A stretch of DNA of 64,000 bases from Aselliscus stoliczkanus (Eukaryota > Chordata > Mammalia > Chiroptera > Hipposideridae): contig CM066727.1 of the NCBI GenBank assembly GCA_033961575.1, positions 2,132,001-2,196,000 of the forward strand, given 5' to 3'. Shown here one piece after another: positions 33,601 to 45,551 of this stretch; the stretch's first letter is position 1, and every line of letters starts with the position of its first letter. Made by a program: the position numbers and the translations under genes. Below the pieces are notes generated by a model, which saw only the letters and a list, made by a program, of their open reading frames with translations, made no database searches and was not told where the DNA came from.

Positions 33601-36600
33601 TAGGTACTTGTTGGGGTGAATTAGAAGTGAGTAAATAAAAGAGCAAATAAATGGACAGGTTATGAACAAAATGCAAAATCTTACACTACAAATATGTGTG
33701 TATACCATATAGTGATTATTAAATTTAACATAGATTCTTCCCTTTTGGGAATTAATCAAGACAGTCTTTTAAAGCGAGACATGTTTGGGCATTAGAAATA
33801 TAAGTCCATGTATACATAGAAAATATGTTATGATCTCTTAGAAATATGTATATTTTTCAAGGATGGGTACACTTACATTGGTAAGAGGCCTAACAATATT
33901 GATTTTTGGCTTTCTGTCTGCTAAGACCTAAATTTTGTGGATTTATAATGTTGTATTAACAGGGACAAAAATAAACAGTATCATGCAGGATTCCATTTCC
34001 TATATAAAATAAGACATTCTCCCAGCTTATAAACCTTCTCAGTTAAAATTTAAAACATAAATGTATGTTCATAAAATACTACGAAAGTTTACTTTATGAT
34101 CTATAATAAATAGCACGCAACCGACATTCTGTGTGTGGTGAGACACATATCAATTATTATAAATAAAGCTCTTTCTCTTTATCTATAGCAAGTGTTTATC
34201 GTTGTCTCGGAATTTGTGATTTCAGTCTAGGTGATTCTGGGTCCCATTGAATCAACCAGTGTGTGAGCCGTTCAGCATTCAGCCATGACAGCCACTGGTG
34301 CATTTCACCTGAGCGCCACTCAGCGGGTGAATGCCTCAAAATGGCCTCTGCCAAGCTGGCCTCAAACCAAGCGTTTCATGATGGGCTCGTCCAATTGCCC
34401 TCATCACCATACTGGACATTGTCATCTATACAGTACAGCTTTCAATACTACTAATACACTATAATTTTTTTAGGGTTTACATAAGATAGGAGTGAAAATA
34501 ATGCTGTTTTTAACAGAACCAGAGCAAAACATTATCAGTGAGTCTAAATCAGGGCACCTCAATATCGACAGCCGTATGTACTTCTAACTGACGTGGAAGA
34601 AGGAGGGACGCCCTTTGAAGGCCTAGCTAATCAGGAAAGTAATTCAACATCTGGAGACAGGAAAGGGGATCAATGTACTTTTCAATTAGACCCTCTTGTT
34701 TGCGTTAACACTGAACACTTAATTCAACCTTTGCACCGAACATTCATTTTCCTGCAAATAGGTCCCACGCAGACAACAAATCAATAGAAACTGGAAAAAA
34801 CTATTTTAAGTGCATAGTTTTGAGGAAAATGTCTTTGAATTATCATTATTATTATTTTTAAGTTAGGTAAAGTTTAAAGCACTCTGCAGTGTTATCACTG
34901 AGAGCTTAAGGTAGGGCAAAGTTGTTTCCACTGGACAAACTTGAATGTATGCTGGTCATTATGAATGTCAGAACCCTGAGGCATATGTCTCCTATGACAG
35001 TGTCGTGTCCAGTTGTCACCGGGAGTAGAGGAAGCCCAGGGATAGCTTCCAGTGGGTGCAGACAGGAAGTAAGAAGACAGAATGCATAGAGAGTAGGGGA
35101 CTGACATTGGCCTTTGATTGTATAATATTCTTGAATTTTGTTTGTAATAAAAGGAATTTTAATAAATGTGAATTTACCCTTCCTTTATTCTTTGGAACAA
35201 GATATCAAACAGTCAGGGGACCCTCCAACAAAATAGAGATACAAAATTATGAATGTTATATGACGTTTGAAAGTGAATATTTTCTTTGCAACAAGAAATC
35301 ACAAGTCACACATTAGAAATTCTGAAAAATACTATAATAACCAGAAGTATTGGGGGAAAGGAATCTGATAACAACTGCCTCCTCATTTTACTCCTGGCAT
35401 ACCTGTAACGTGTTCTCTTACAGCTTCGGCTGCGTACTGACTGATCACCTCTTCATGTGATCATAGGATTTTGTAGTGTTTTGTTTTTGGTGGAGAGAAT
35501 AGAAAGACCATCCGGGCCTTCTGTAATCAAATTCGTAGTCACACTTGTTTTACAAAGATCACTATTATTGACAAGTTGTATTTCAGTGTGACGACTCATT
35601 TTGCTAACGTCGTGTATATTTCTAACACTGTGGCCAAACTTGAGAACACTTCCTCGGGTGATTTCACTGACTAGCATCTGGCTGGATCCTAGCAGCCATC
35701 CTTGCTTCTCCGCCATCTCTCAGGGCCTGGCACTTGCAACACTTGGGGCTCCCTAGCACCTCTGGCCTTGCTCTGGGGGCTGTGGCCCCAGCTGAGTTCA
35801 CGTAGTAGACCGGACGAGTTGCCCGGACGGGTGGCAACTTGGTTATTCACAGCAGTGCTGGCGACTACACAAATAGACTGACGTAACCGACCCTTCAGGT
35901 CTCAGTAGTCTGACCCCAAAGGCCCACTCCATGCCCCAAGTGACCCAGGGAAAGTTGCACTGGGCAGACAGCAAGCAGGCTTCACAGTTGTATTCACAAT
36001 TCTTCTTTTTTGCAACCCCCAGCCTTACGGTCTAAGTGCATCTGAAGGTGTCTTCTAGAGCTCAGACGGGGCCTGTGTGAATGATGGCTTCTCCAGTTTA
36101 CGCGTTATTCGCTCTGGGGGAAACAGCCCTCTGGTGATCTGAGCAGGGATGTGCTGAGACATAAAAAGCTACCAGCTGCCCCCATACATCTCCGTGAAGG
36201 GGCAGGCTGAAGGCAGTTCCCCTTTTAGCAGTCACAGTGAGTGAGGAGCTGCTGACATGCTGGCTTATTCAGGGTCCACGTGTCCCTACTGAGACCTCAA
36301 TTCTTTGACCTCAATTCTTTGGTTTAACCGTGTAAAGTGTAACTACATCTGAAGCAGTCTAAATGCATTGTATATTCTGGGCTCCTTTTCACTTGCTAAT
36401 GTTGCCCTAAAGCATATATATCTGTATTGTCCTAGTGTGAAGACGGACTTTTCAGCACATACACGATAAAACCTTACCAAATGTGACCCACCTAAACATT
36501 TTTTTGCTGCTCTCATATTAGTAATATTACCTAATGTACTGACATCCAAGTAATTTATAATAAGGTTTTGGAACCTAATTGGAAAAACGTTCACATCTCT

Positions 36601-36655
36601 CTTAGGAGTTTGCATTCTGACCATTGGGAAAGCCACATAGAGAAACACTGACTAT
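33601..36655. other. Unique sequence, no gene seen
   Basis: AT-rich to about 35450, then mixed. It includes a likely L2/MIR tail at 33598-33660 ('agtaggtacttgttggggtg') and a 15-bp tandem duplication at 36293-36321 (gacctcaattcttt twice). Positions 34230-34790 are complex and may be conserved. The GC-rich 35720-36260 segment has no recognised identity. Confidence 0.4.
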
Positions 36656-36660
36656 AGCCA

Positions 36661-37020
36661 CGGCGCCTTTACAGAGCACCGTCTGATGGGGCCGCAGGTG
36701 TGTGAGTGAGGCCCCCACGAGCCATGCATGTGCCCGGATCACAGCGTCAGGAAGTCGGAGCTGGGCTCCGATGCAGGTCCAAGGGTGCTGCTGGGAGCGC
36801 GGTCTGGGGCGGCGGGAAGAACGTGGGGGAAGCCACGGAGACCTGGCTTCCACGCCTGCCCCACCGCGGCGTGGCCTTCCCGTCCCAGCCCGGCAGACGC
36901 TCTCCACGTGAGTTTCGCATGAAAGATCAGCCCTATTGACCCAGAAGGTGTTCCTTCGTCCTCCCGTCGATGCGCGTGTGGGACGGAGCAGGGCTCTCCT
37001 CGAGGGCTGCCCAGAGGTTA
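36661..37020. promoter_or_regulatory. CpG island-like block
   Basis: By eye about 31 CpG dinucleotides in 360 bases with GC near 60 percent, giving an observed/expected ratio near 0.9. That exceeds standard CpG-island thresholds. CpG-rich patches recur at 37380-37620. No exon, splice structure or repeat explains it. The 208-codon minus-strand frame 36602-37228 is Arg/Pro/Ser-rich and most likely a by-product of the composition. It may be an orphan island marking an enhancer or an unseen transcript start. Confidence 0.6.
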
Positions 37021-37254
37021 CTGTGTTTCTAGAAACCCGAGCACCAACATCTGCATCGGTAGGAGCTCCAGACATTCCTGCTAATTTGTGGAACGGTCCC
37101 ACCGTGTTCCCTGAAATTCTATCTGGGGCGAGACGCCTCTGGACTGACAGTTTTATTAAATTTTGGGGTTGGGAACGGGCTCCATTAACTGGGGTGGGAA
37201 AACATGCCACTTGCTTTTGTGCCTGCAATCTTTACATTAAAATCTCTCGTGAAT

Positions 37255-37345
37255 TAGCCGGTATTTTATCCTTCAAGAGGGAAGGTTATTTCAGAGATTA
37301 CGTGTCTTGGCACAGTTGGTGACGACGGAGCCAGGATTCAAACAT
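37255..37345 (-). repeat. MIR fragment, antisense
   Basis: 'gggaaggttatttcagagat', 'cttggcacagttggtgacga' and 'cggagccaggattcaaac' follow antisense MIR ('gcagagccgggattcgaac'). Confidence 0.6.
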
Positions 37346-37379
37346 TCCCCCCTAGTCCCTGTGAGCAGCACACGAGGGC

Positions 37380-37640
37380 TCCCGCTTGGGTCCTCAGCCT
37401 CCGAGCCCTGGGGACAGCGCACAGGCTCCCGCCGGGACCCCGGGTGCGGGCTCTCAGCTCACGGGGCTGCGGCTCCGTCCCAGCTGCCCCGGCCCCGTCA
37501 GAACCGTCTTCCCATGTAATTTCCATTTTCGGTGGGGATTTAAACCTCAGACCCTGTACGTGGCTTCCTGTGCAGGGCACAAGTGGACAGCCCCGTGTGG
37601 ACTTCCCGGGGCGCCCCTGGGATGGTGGTTGGGGCCCAGT
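37380..37640. promoter_or_regulatory. Second CpG-rich cluster
   Basis: About 19 CpG are seen in 240 bases, with GC above 60 percent. It lies 400 bases from the island at 36661 and is separated from it by AT-richer DNA containing the MIR. Function unknown. Confidence 0.45.
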
Positions 37641-37984
37641 CAGCCCAGGCGTGGTCAGCGCTGCTGCTGCGGCCCTCCTACCTCTCCCTCCAGCCTCCAG
37701 CAGTACATTAAACAAACCAAAAACCAAACTAACAGCAACAGTCCATGACACGTTTTGTATGTTTCCCTTGTGCGTCATCCGCTCTGCTCCAGGCCGGGCT
37801 GTGAGCTGGGCTGCAAGCAGGACTAAGAAACGGCGGCCACAAACAATTTGCAAGCCCGTCCCCTCTGACGGTCAGGAACGGGGCTTCCACTTTCCCAAAT
37901 GGCGCATATACTCCTTCTCACCATTCCACCTCCCACATCCACCCAGAGTCACATTCCCCAAATTGCCATTTGCCTAAAAGCCCA
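37641..37984. other. Unique sequence, no gene seen
   Basis: Nothing recognisable between the CpG-rich cluster and the LTR. Confidence 0.5.
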
Positions 37985-38370
37985 TAATGATCCCGGAATT
38001 GTGTCCCCGCAAAACCCATGTGTTGAAGCGTGTGTGGCTGTATGGGAGACAGAGCATGTAAGGGGGGGACGAAGGTTCCATGCGGTCACAGCGGGGGGCC
38101 CTGCCCTGCTGGTCCGCTGCCCTCATAAGAGGAGGAAGACGCCCCAGGGGCTGTGTGTGCATGGGGAGCACGCGGGTGAGGACACACAGGCAGCATCTGC
38201 AAGCCCAGGGGCGAGGCTGGCACACACCAGCCTGGCCGACCCCTTGCTCAGGAACTTCCAGCCTCCACAACTGTGAGCAAACGAATTCCTGGGGTTTATG
38301 TGGTGATTTGTCACGTGACGATTCACTCTGTGATGATCCGTTATGGCAGCCCCAGCTGACTGGTACAGCT
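37985..38370 (+). repeat. MaLR (MLT1-type) LTR
   Basis: 'gaattgtgtccccgcaaaac', 'ccatgtgttgaagc' at the left, 'ctgccctcataagaggagga' and 'gtgaggacacacaggcagca' in the middle, 'ttccagcctccacaactgtg' followed by 'agcaaacgaattcctggggt' and 'ttatggcagccccagctgac' at the right give the complete MLT1 order. Solitary, sense orientation, no internal region. Confidence 0.92.
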
Positions 38371-39605
38371 CCCGTTACGTTTAACATGGGACGAAAAGCC
38401 GTTCTCCATCTTACCCCAAGGGTCTTTCTAGCTGCAGTTTCCAGGATCACCCCCAACCCCAAGGAAGATCCTGGGTCCCCTCAGGAGCTTCTCTTTGCCT
38501 GCGTGAGCTGAGGCCTCGAAATGCCCATGGGTGCCCAGTTTCCCCTCTGTCTGATCTGCGTCTGGACGCCTTCCCACGTCCACCTCCTGAGTAGTCACGC
38601 CGCCTTCACAGCTTCCCCTCATCACAGAGGGCCCCCTGCGTCGAGCGCCCAGGTGCTCCCACGGTAACCTCGCTTTGCGGCATCCCCCACTCCGCTGCAA
38701 TCGGACGTCCGCCCCAAGGCGCCGGCAGCTCCTCGAGACACAGGCAAAGGACTCATTTATCTTTGTTTTGCACAGTCTGGCTAAGGCTCTGCCCAACAAT
38801 AAACCAGGGCAGTCTGTTGATTTAATGGGCACCATCCTCCATTATTACTAAGGCTTTCCCAAGTAGATTAAATATAACACCCAGTGAAATGTCTGACGTT
38901 TCTTTGCAAATTGGATCAATAACACTACTTCTTTTTTATAAAAAGTAAAATTGTGACCTTCTTGGGGAGTGCGATATTCTAGTTCTCAAATGTTCCAAGA
39001 GAAGCTTTGATCCATATGTCAATCAATTAGAAAAGCATATCATCAGGTCATCCACTTCACCCTGAAACCAAGCCTCATAAAAAGGCAATAATAATTCGTG
39101 ATTCAGAAGGCATTTCAGGAATTTCAGGGCCTTTGACCTTGGATGACATTTAGCTTTGAGTATAAAACAGTCAACAGAGAAATACAGATTTCACAACAGA
39201 AGGCTATCAATCAAACACTCATGCCTTTATTTATGTCCTTGGTATGCTCAACGTGATACCACAGTTAGCTAACGAGACCATGCACAATGACGCAGGGGCA
39301 GTTCATGGATGGAGCAGGTGGCTCTGCCTTCTTAGAAACAAAACCCACCCCTTTTCAGGCTTTCATCTGTGGGCTAAATCTGCTATTTTGATATCATAAG
39401 ATTAAGAGCATATCACCTAATGGCTACATTTTATGATATGCTATTTATTATTTCAGCAAAAATTAAAAATAATCAAAATTTTTATTAACATATGACTTGT
39501 CAGGGTATCTTTTCCTTAACTGCTGAAAGTAGAGACAAAGTTTTTCTGGAAAATCAATATTTAAGAAACCTCTTCAATTTACTATTATTCAATTTAATTA
39601 TGTTT
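38371..39605. other. Unique sequence, no gene seen
   Basis: GC-rich to 38760, then AT-rich. Open frames at 38428-38835 have no domain. Confidence 0.5.
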
Positions 39606-39611
39606 TATTTA

Positions 39612-39614
39612 AAT

Positions 39615-39654
<40 letters not shown>
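39612..39654 (+). repeat. ATTT microsatellite
   Basis: About ten uninterrupted ATTT units. Confidence 0.97.
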
Positions 39655-39655
<1 letters not shown>

Positions 39656-39912
39656 TAAATCAGTTCTGGGGAAATCTCTAACAATAACAATGGTCTTCAT
39701 GTCATTCTCCAGGGCTTGATTTTTGTCTTCTGAATTACGAAAAGTCAAACTTCTGATATGCAGAATCTATTAATTGGCGATGAGCAGAAACAATGTGCAG
39801 TTGGTATATTAAGCTACTTTTAAAATTGTTGTATGGAATTACATTAATTATGGCTGTTGGATGGGTTCACAAGCACTTTTGGTCATGAGAGAGAACTTTC
39901 AAGAAAAATGCA

Positions 39913-40129
39913 GCCGGCAGCCAGCGTGAGTGGCTGGCAGCTGGTGTGAGCTGCCAAGAGCCGCTGTGAGGCCGGCGACCCATCTGCCTCATCCGGGAAG
40001 AGCGCAATGACGATACCAACATGGGCCAGGGAAGCAACGTCCTCCGCAACTAGATTGAAGAACAAAAAGACAGCAACTTGTCTGTTCCCCTCCCCCAATT
40101 CCCCAATAAAATCTTTAACAAAAAAGAAA
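39913..40129 (+). mobile_element. Long SINE, 5'-truncated
   Basis: Matches the 3' half of the SINE at 17880-18313: 'gatctgcctcatccggga' style block at 39980-40000, 'gatgacgataccaacatggg' style block near 40006, 'caacgtcctccgcaactaga' at 40034 and the terminal 'ttccccaataaaatcttta'. A 12-bp duplication aagaaaaatgca is at 39901-39912 and 40130-40141. The head with its pol III boxes is missing, so this copy is inactive. Confidence 0.92.
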
Positions 40130-40142
40130 AAGAAAAATGCAA

Positions 40143-41185
40143 TTAATGTCATTGATTTTTATAGAAAAGTAAATGGTGTAAAGAAGCTTTTGATTATGTG
40201 TTAGAAAATATTTGTGTGAAGCATCCTGAAATATTGTGCATTTATAAAAAATAGGCGTCATTTCTGGAATATTGTCTTTCTCAGCTTCTTGTCGAAGCGC
40301 TACTCATTTCAGCTTGCCGCGTTGAGCTTGCACCCAGCCTGGGACTGGATGCGCTCGGCACACCCTCCCAGTCCTTGTCAGCTCACAGTGAGGTTAACCC
40401 CGGACAGGAGAGGGCACTTGACCTTGCTCGTATCTCAAGAGCTTGTTAGATTGTGCAGCTGGGCCATGATTAGCTCTGCTCTCTCCAGCTGGGCTCTTGA
40501 TACAACAAGTCACGGCAGGGTCAGGGGGGAGCCAACCTCAGGTCTCACTGGGACGCGGATAATCGTCTCCTAAATGACACTCCTTTTAATTACACGTTTT
40601 GTACATTAACTTTGGATTAAGGTAGAAAAAAAAAAGGTTTCCATTTTGGTGCTGGATGAAACGTGAGCTCCTTTATGAAGCTTGTTGACAGTTCACCCAA
40701 CTGAGTAATGGCCATTCTCTGAATTTAAATACACATTCTTGCCTCGAAGATCAAATTGTCAGGCGACTGTTACCAAGGACTCTGTGTGTGGGTGTGTTTG
40801 GCTCATCACATTTTTCGTATTACCCTAACTTGATTGTTAGGCTTTGATCTGAAGTTTTCAGGTGAGGCATGATACAACTTTTACAGAGTGGGACATGTTT
40901 TATGCAAATAATGTTATCCCTGTTACCCCGCGGAGACAAAGGACAATTGTTCTTAATTGTGCGATGTTGCAGAATGCTAACTGTACCTTATGTTCTAATA
41001 TCTTGTGCTCTCTGTTTCTCTGCCAGGAGATGGCCTTTTGATCATCAGATACAAATCCTGACAAGTGCTGTTTTCTGTGTTCGTTAAATATATCCTGTCA
41101 TTAAAAGCACTGTTCTCATAACTGTAATTTTGCGCAAGTATGCTCTCTTTAGTTCAGGCACCCCACATAGAAGCATGAAGGAAAC
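40143..41185. other. Repeat-poor block, candidate conserved non-coding region
   Basis: About 1 kb without recognisable repeats or open frames. It contains densely packed factor-like motifs such as 'ccttttaattacacgtttt' (40582), 'tttggattaagg' (40610), an octamer and SOX-like sites. The look is that of a conserved developmental enhancer, but there is no comparative evidence here. Confidence 0.35.
40902..40951. promoter_or_regulatory. Octamer plus SOX-like motif cluster
   Basis: ATGCAAAT (POU/octamer) at 40902-40909, ACAAAGG (SOX/HMG) at 40936-40942, and the palindromic ACAATTGT at 40943-40950, which offers two overlapping inverted SOX cores. They occupy 50 bases in a repeat-free block. The motifs are direct observations. 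Binding is inference, and spacing between the octamer and SOX sites (26 bases) is wider than in classical adjacent POU/SOX composites. Confidence 0.35.
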
Positions 41186-41189
41186 CTAA

Positions 41190-41325
41190 CATTTCTAATT
41201 CCTTCTTTGCACATATGAAGAAACTGAGGCACATAGAAGCAAAATGCCTTTCTTAATACCACACAGCCAGTTAACTTATTGACATGTGACAGTAACACCA
41301 GTCGTCTGACCCCTAGATAAAGCGT
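41190..41325 (-). repeat. MIR, antisense
   Basis: 'atgaagaaactgaggcacat', 'aataccacacagccagttaa' and 'ccagtcgtctgacccctag' follow antisense MIR with the diagnostic 'gaaactgaggcacat' block at 41219-41233. Confidence 0.75.
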
Positions 41326-41904
41326 TTTCCTCCAAAATCCTTAGTCTCCATGCTCCTCAGTTGCAAAGATGCCGTATTTTAACTCTAGGCCTAGACAGGC
41401 ACTGTCAGCTCTGTACTTGGTGAACGTGTTCTGGAGGGCTTTATGTTTTTATTCATTTCCCTTTTTTCCTTTGCCCAGCCCTACTGAAATTCTGATTTTG
41501 TTGGTTTAGGACAAAGTCTGGGTGTCCGTGTTGCCAAGACACCACCAGGGGATTTAAACGTGAAGCCAGCGGTGAGACCCAGAGATCTCGAGCAGAATTA
41601 ATTCCGGTTCTGTAGCTGCGTTACCCAATAGGCATGCTTGTGCCAAAGCCGATAGCGTGCCCTCAGACTCACCCAGAAAGAGCCTTTACTGTGTGGGGAC
41701 AGCTGCAAAGGTCACTGGAGTGGCTGTGCCGAGTGCTCCTGAGTAAATGAGGGGATCTTCCATCTGATGATCCACTGAACAGTATCGGCACCTCCAGATG
41801 CCAGGCAAACACGAGAAGTGACACGGCGACCCGAGCACTGTCTGTGCCTATGTTAAGTGAACCAATGCAAGCTGAGAGTCCCAGTGTCACCCCTGAGGAC
41901 AGAA
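41326..41904. other. Unique sequence, no gene seen
   Basis: No repeat or gene recognised. Confidence 0.5.
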
Positions 41905-42075
41905 AGGGTGGCGACGGAACGAGGTGCAAATCTCAACTCTGTGCTCACTGTTTGTGTCACCTTGGCAACGTCCCTTCAACTTCCTAAATCTCAGAGTCCT
42001 CTCGGGAGGATAGGGACTGTTATGGTCCCTTCAAGGCACCGGGTTAAGGGTTAGCAAGTTGGCTCGTAAAGAACC
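41905..42075 (+). repeat. MIR
   Basis: 'gcaaatctcaactctgtgct', 'ttgtgtcaccttggcaacgt', 'cttcaacttcctaaatctca' and 'aggatagggactgttatggt' follow the MIR core in sense order. Confidence 0.8.
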
Positions 42076-42103
42076 CTATCTGTTACTAGAGGATAAATCT
42101 TAA

Positions 42104-42360
42104 GAGGCAGCAAACTATGACCTATGGCCCAAGTCGGGCCCCTCTGGGGTTTGCAGTTTGATCGTAAACTGTCAGTCACGTGGTCCGTCAGTCACATGGT
42201 CCATCAATCACATGGTTGTCAGTCACATGGTGGGTCACTAACATGGTTTGTGTCCATGCTGCATCCACACATCAGCAGCAGGGTTCAGGAGTTGTGACAG
42301 AAACAGTATGATCCACATAATAATTACTGTCTGGCCCTGTTTAAAAACAACTGGCGAACA
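42104..42360 (+). mobile_element. hAT-like DNA transposon relic with internal minisatellite
   Basis: The left end 'ggcagcaaactatgacctat' and 'ggcccaagtcgggcc', and the right part 'gagttgtgacagaaacagta' then 'ttactgtctggccctg' and 'aacaactggcgaac', match the two ends of a common mammalian non-autonomous element that reads 'ggcaaactacggcccgcggg' at one end and 'ctatctggccctttacagaa' at the other. I do not assign the family name. Its usual interior is missing and is occupied by the repeat array at 42171-42249. Confidence 0.75.
42171..42249 (+). repeat. 16-bp minisatellite
   Basis: Five units: gtcagtcacgtggtcc, gtcagtcacatggtcc, atcaatcacatggtt, gtcagtcacatggtgg, gtcactaacatggttt. Each keeps an E-box-like core (CACGTG once, CACATG three times, AACATG once). 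It lies within the hAT relic. Confidence 0.92.
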
Positions 42361-43659
42361 GATGGCATTATAAATCACTGCTATGACATGTTGCAGACAA
42401 GTAATTGATCATGATTGTTTGCTTTTTTTTTTTAAAGATATATATTAGTGTAGCCATGTTGTGATTTCAAAAATGGCTTAAGTTAGGATTTTATAATTTT
42501 ATACCGATTCACAGAAAAGAAACAAACCTTATTCATAGAAAAACTTGAGCAAAAGAGCTAATTGTTCTGCCATAGAAACATTGGCCAAATCAGACGTATT
42601 TTTATTGTATAGTTGATTATTTCAGAAAGTCAGCTTTAAGCTATAAATAAGCTTCATTTTTGGTGTGTGCATGCAAATTCATGAACTTTAGTATTTCTAT
42701 GAATGCGGGGAAGGAGAGCAGGACAAGGAAAACTAGAGGACAGAAACAAGGAGTGAAAATATAATCGCTAGATGGACTGGTGAATAACTATGGGGCATGC
42801 ATTATCACGGTACATTCAGACGCTGGATAATAATCTGTGCAATTACATTAATAGTAGCGTATCAATCCTCCCTTCCTTCATCCTCTGAGGACAGCGCAGA
42901 CTATGTCGAGGTATTTTTCAGGAATTTATTTTTATCTTAGTGAACGGTAGAAATTTGTAATATAGCATTGTTCAAATAATTTATACCATCCTGTGATCAC
43001 ATATTGTCCTTGTAACACTTCCATTGGCAACTCCAAGCTTTTATATTTTCATTTAACGATATAAATGTCACTAAGTGTGCCAATAAATACTGACAAACTC
43101 CTGAAAAGGTCAGATTGATTCCATAACTCACACGCCTGCCAGAGCCTAATGGCTGTGCAGGATCAACTGTGACAACTATAAAATAAACAGGCTCCCATAA
43201 GGGTCTTCCATTTCTCCTTGCTCGTGCAAGGCTCCCAGAAAACTTGGCGTGTGTCAGCTGTACACAAACAAGAAGCTATTTGCTTCAGAAATTGGATATG
43301 CTTGTGGAAGCCATACGTTTCTTAGCTTGCCTTGGAATATATTAGAGTTAGGCCCTATTTCATGTATTGATGTAAATTTATCTGCAGTCACTCCTTATAC
43401 ACTCTTTCCTGATCAACTATCAAATCCATAATCTGCTTTCCCAAAGATGCGGGCCATCCCATTAGCATGTGTCCCCAGCACCCTAACCGGAAATCCCGTC
43501 TCCCTCTTCCGCGCCTTACAGTTTGCAGCCTGAAACTCTGAATGTCACCCAGTTAGCTCCCGGCGCTCAGCACGGGTCCCCCTGTTCCCTGCCTGGGCTG
43601 CCCCTTCCCCGCTCTTCATTTCCCCATGGCTGCCCTCTGTGGCCAGACAGAATCTTCCA
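42361..43659. other. Unique, mostly AT-rich sequence, no gene seen
   Basis: Positions 42440-42700 are complex AT-rich sequence that could be conserved. The 43430-43650 part is CT-rich and merges into the L2 that follows. Confidence 0.45.
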
Positions 43660-44115
43660 TGAAAGTTCAGATCACATCACCCCTTTGCTCTAACGCCCTC
43701 AACGGCTCCCCCTTTTCTAGCTGCTGCCTGCCATTCAAACACTGTACGTCTTTTTCCTCCTCCCCAGGCTGACTTCCTGCTAGTTACCCTGATGGAAAGT
43801 TTATCAGGCCCAAGGGGAACTACGTCTGGCTGCCATCAAGGCACTCCCTCGGCACAGTGCCCCTCGCATGGCGGTCCCCATCCCTGCGGCCCTCACGCAG
43901 AGCTCTTCAACCTCAGGCCCCTGGGGAGGTCTGCACTCCCCCGCGGGAATGCCATTTTCATCGCCCTGCCGTGGGGCTCCTAACACTGCCTCTAATCGCC
44001 TGCTCTGGGACCTGCCCGTCCACCAGGAAGGTAAGCTCAACTCCTGGATTGTCCACCTGTATTCTCAGTGTCTCTGTGGTGACTGGCACACACTGGGTGT
44101 CAGTCACTGACTGAA
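43660..44115 (+). repeat. L2 3' region
   Basis: 'cacatcacccctttgctcta', 'aacgccctcaacggctcccc', 'ctgccattcaaacactgtac' and, at the 3' end, 'gtgactggcacacactgggt' with 'gtcactgactgaatgcca' give the LINE2 3' order, including the terminal 'ttgaatgaatg'-like motif. Overlapping short frames on both strands here are not genes. Confidence 0.75.
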
Positions 44116-44321
44116 TGCCAGCATCCTCGGAACTCAAGACGGGCAAGGGTTCTTCTCCTTGGAGGGCTCCCCGCATCCCCACCCCATCTCTACACCTGCT
44201 TGCGCCCCTGCAGCCCCACAGGTCAGGGCGTGCATTCCACTACCTACACCTCTGTCCACGCATTCCTCTTTAGCTTAGCTGGTACTGGACCAAAGATGCA
44301 CATTTTAGGGATATCACTGTG

Positions 44322-44364
44322 GTTTTTGTTTTTTTTTTTGTTTTTTTTTTTTTGTTTTTTTTTT
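44322..44364 (+). repeat. T-rich low-complexity run
   Basis: Runs of T broken by single G residues. It may be the tail of an unrecognised antisense retroelement. Confidence 0.9.
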
Positions 44365-45526
44365 GCTCCATGAAATTCACATAAAGCAGGACAGTATTTA
44401 TCAAGGTCAATTTTGTTGTTGGTTACAAATATAACTTCAGCAAGCCAACATGCTAAAATCTAAGCACCCTACAAGTAGTCACGAGTTGCTCATGAAAAGG
44501 TCATCACGCACACATACATTCAGAAGGCAATAAACATGAAAATGATTACTTTTACGGTAGCACATTTCTCAGCTTTGGCAATGTGATATACAAATGAGGA
44601 CTAGGTAGAGATTATTTTTATTTGGTCCCCAGGGAAGCACAAAAAGAAGGATGTCAATGGGACCGGAAGTGTTATTTACAGATTTTATACGAGTTAAGGT
44701 CAATGATAGAAGACATTTCCTCAGTGGGGTTAGTAATTAAATTGTGATTTAAAAAAGAAGAATTTCCATGATTTGCTGGTCAACATTAAACACCACTTTT
44801 TTTAACCAAATCAGAAAAACATGAGTTCTTACTCATCTTTTCGTGTGCCTCAGCACTGACTCCTAAACCCCTGCACATCAGGGAGCCGGGAATGACAAGG
44901 CACGCCCGATGTGCACATGAGCTACGCCTTGGGCACCCCGGCACTGAGAAGTGCTTGCTGTCCTCTGCCACTCCTGATTGCATGTCCCTCGAGCCTAGGA
45001 CCTATACTATAATACAACATGACACCCTGGGCGGCAGTGCTGCTTTCCTCACAGTTCTACAGGCAATGGGTTTCTCTCATTCTTTGATGTAAGTTTACAC
45101 AAAGGATATGTTGCGTTTTATGCAACAAACACAAATGGTGATATGACATGTTCAATAGTAGGGGGTTTAGACTTGTCATAAGAAGCGTAGAAAAGGAAAA
45201 TGGGAGGTGTGCTCAATAAACTTACCTATTCAAAAACCAAATCTTAAGCCACCTGAGTTTACTGTTCTATAAATATTTTCTTAAGGATATGATGAAAGCT
45301 TCAAGAATATTAACTTGACTTTTGTGGATTTATTTCATTTTACTGTTTACTTTTACTGGAAAATTAAATAACTTGGGAAACTTTATATTAGAAACTAATG
45401 TTATTTTTGGTATAGGAGCTGAAATATTTAGTGAATTCTGACCTCCCAATGTATCCGTTTATTTCACTATGCTAAATATATAATGTGCATATATATGACA
45501 TTTATATTTTTTAAAATTTACAATAC
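44365..45526. other. AT-rich unique sequence, no gene seen
   Basis: No repeat or coding element recognised. Confidence 0.5.
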
Positions 45527-45551
45527 ATATATATATATATATATATATATA
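45527..45551. repeat. AT microsatellite
   Basis: About 12 AT units immediately left of the inverted-repeat element. Confidence 0.95.

Noticed and set aside
36602..37228. 208-codon minus-strand frame
   Set aside because: Coincides with the CpG-rich block; Arg/Pro/Ser-rich product without a domain.
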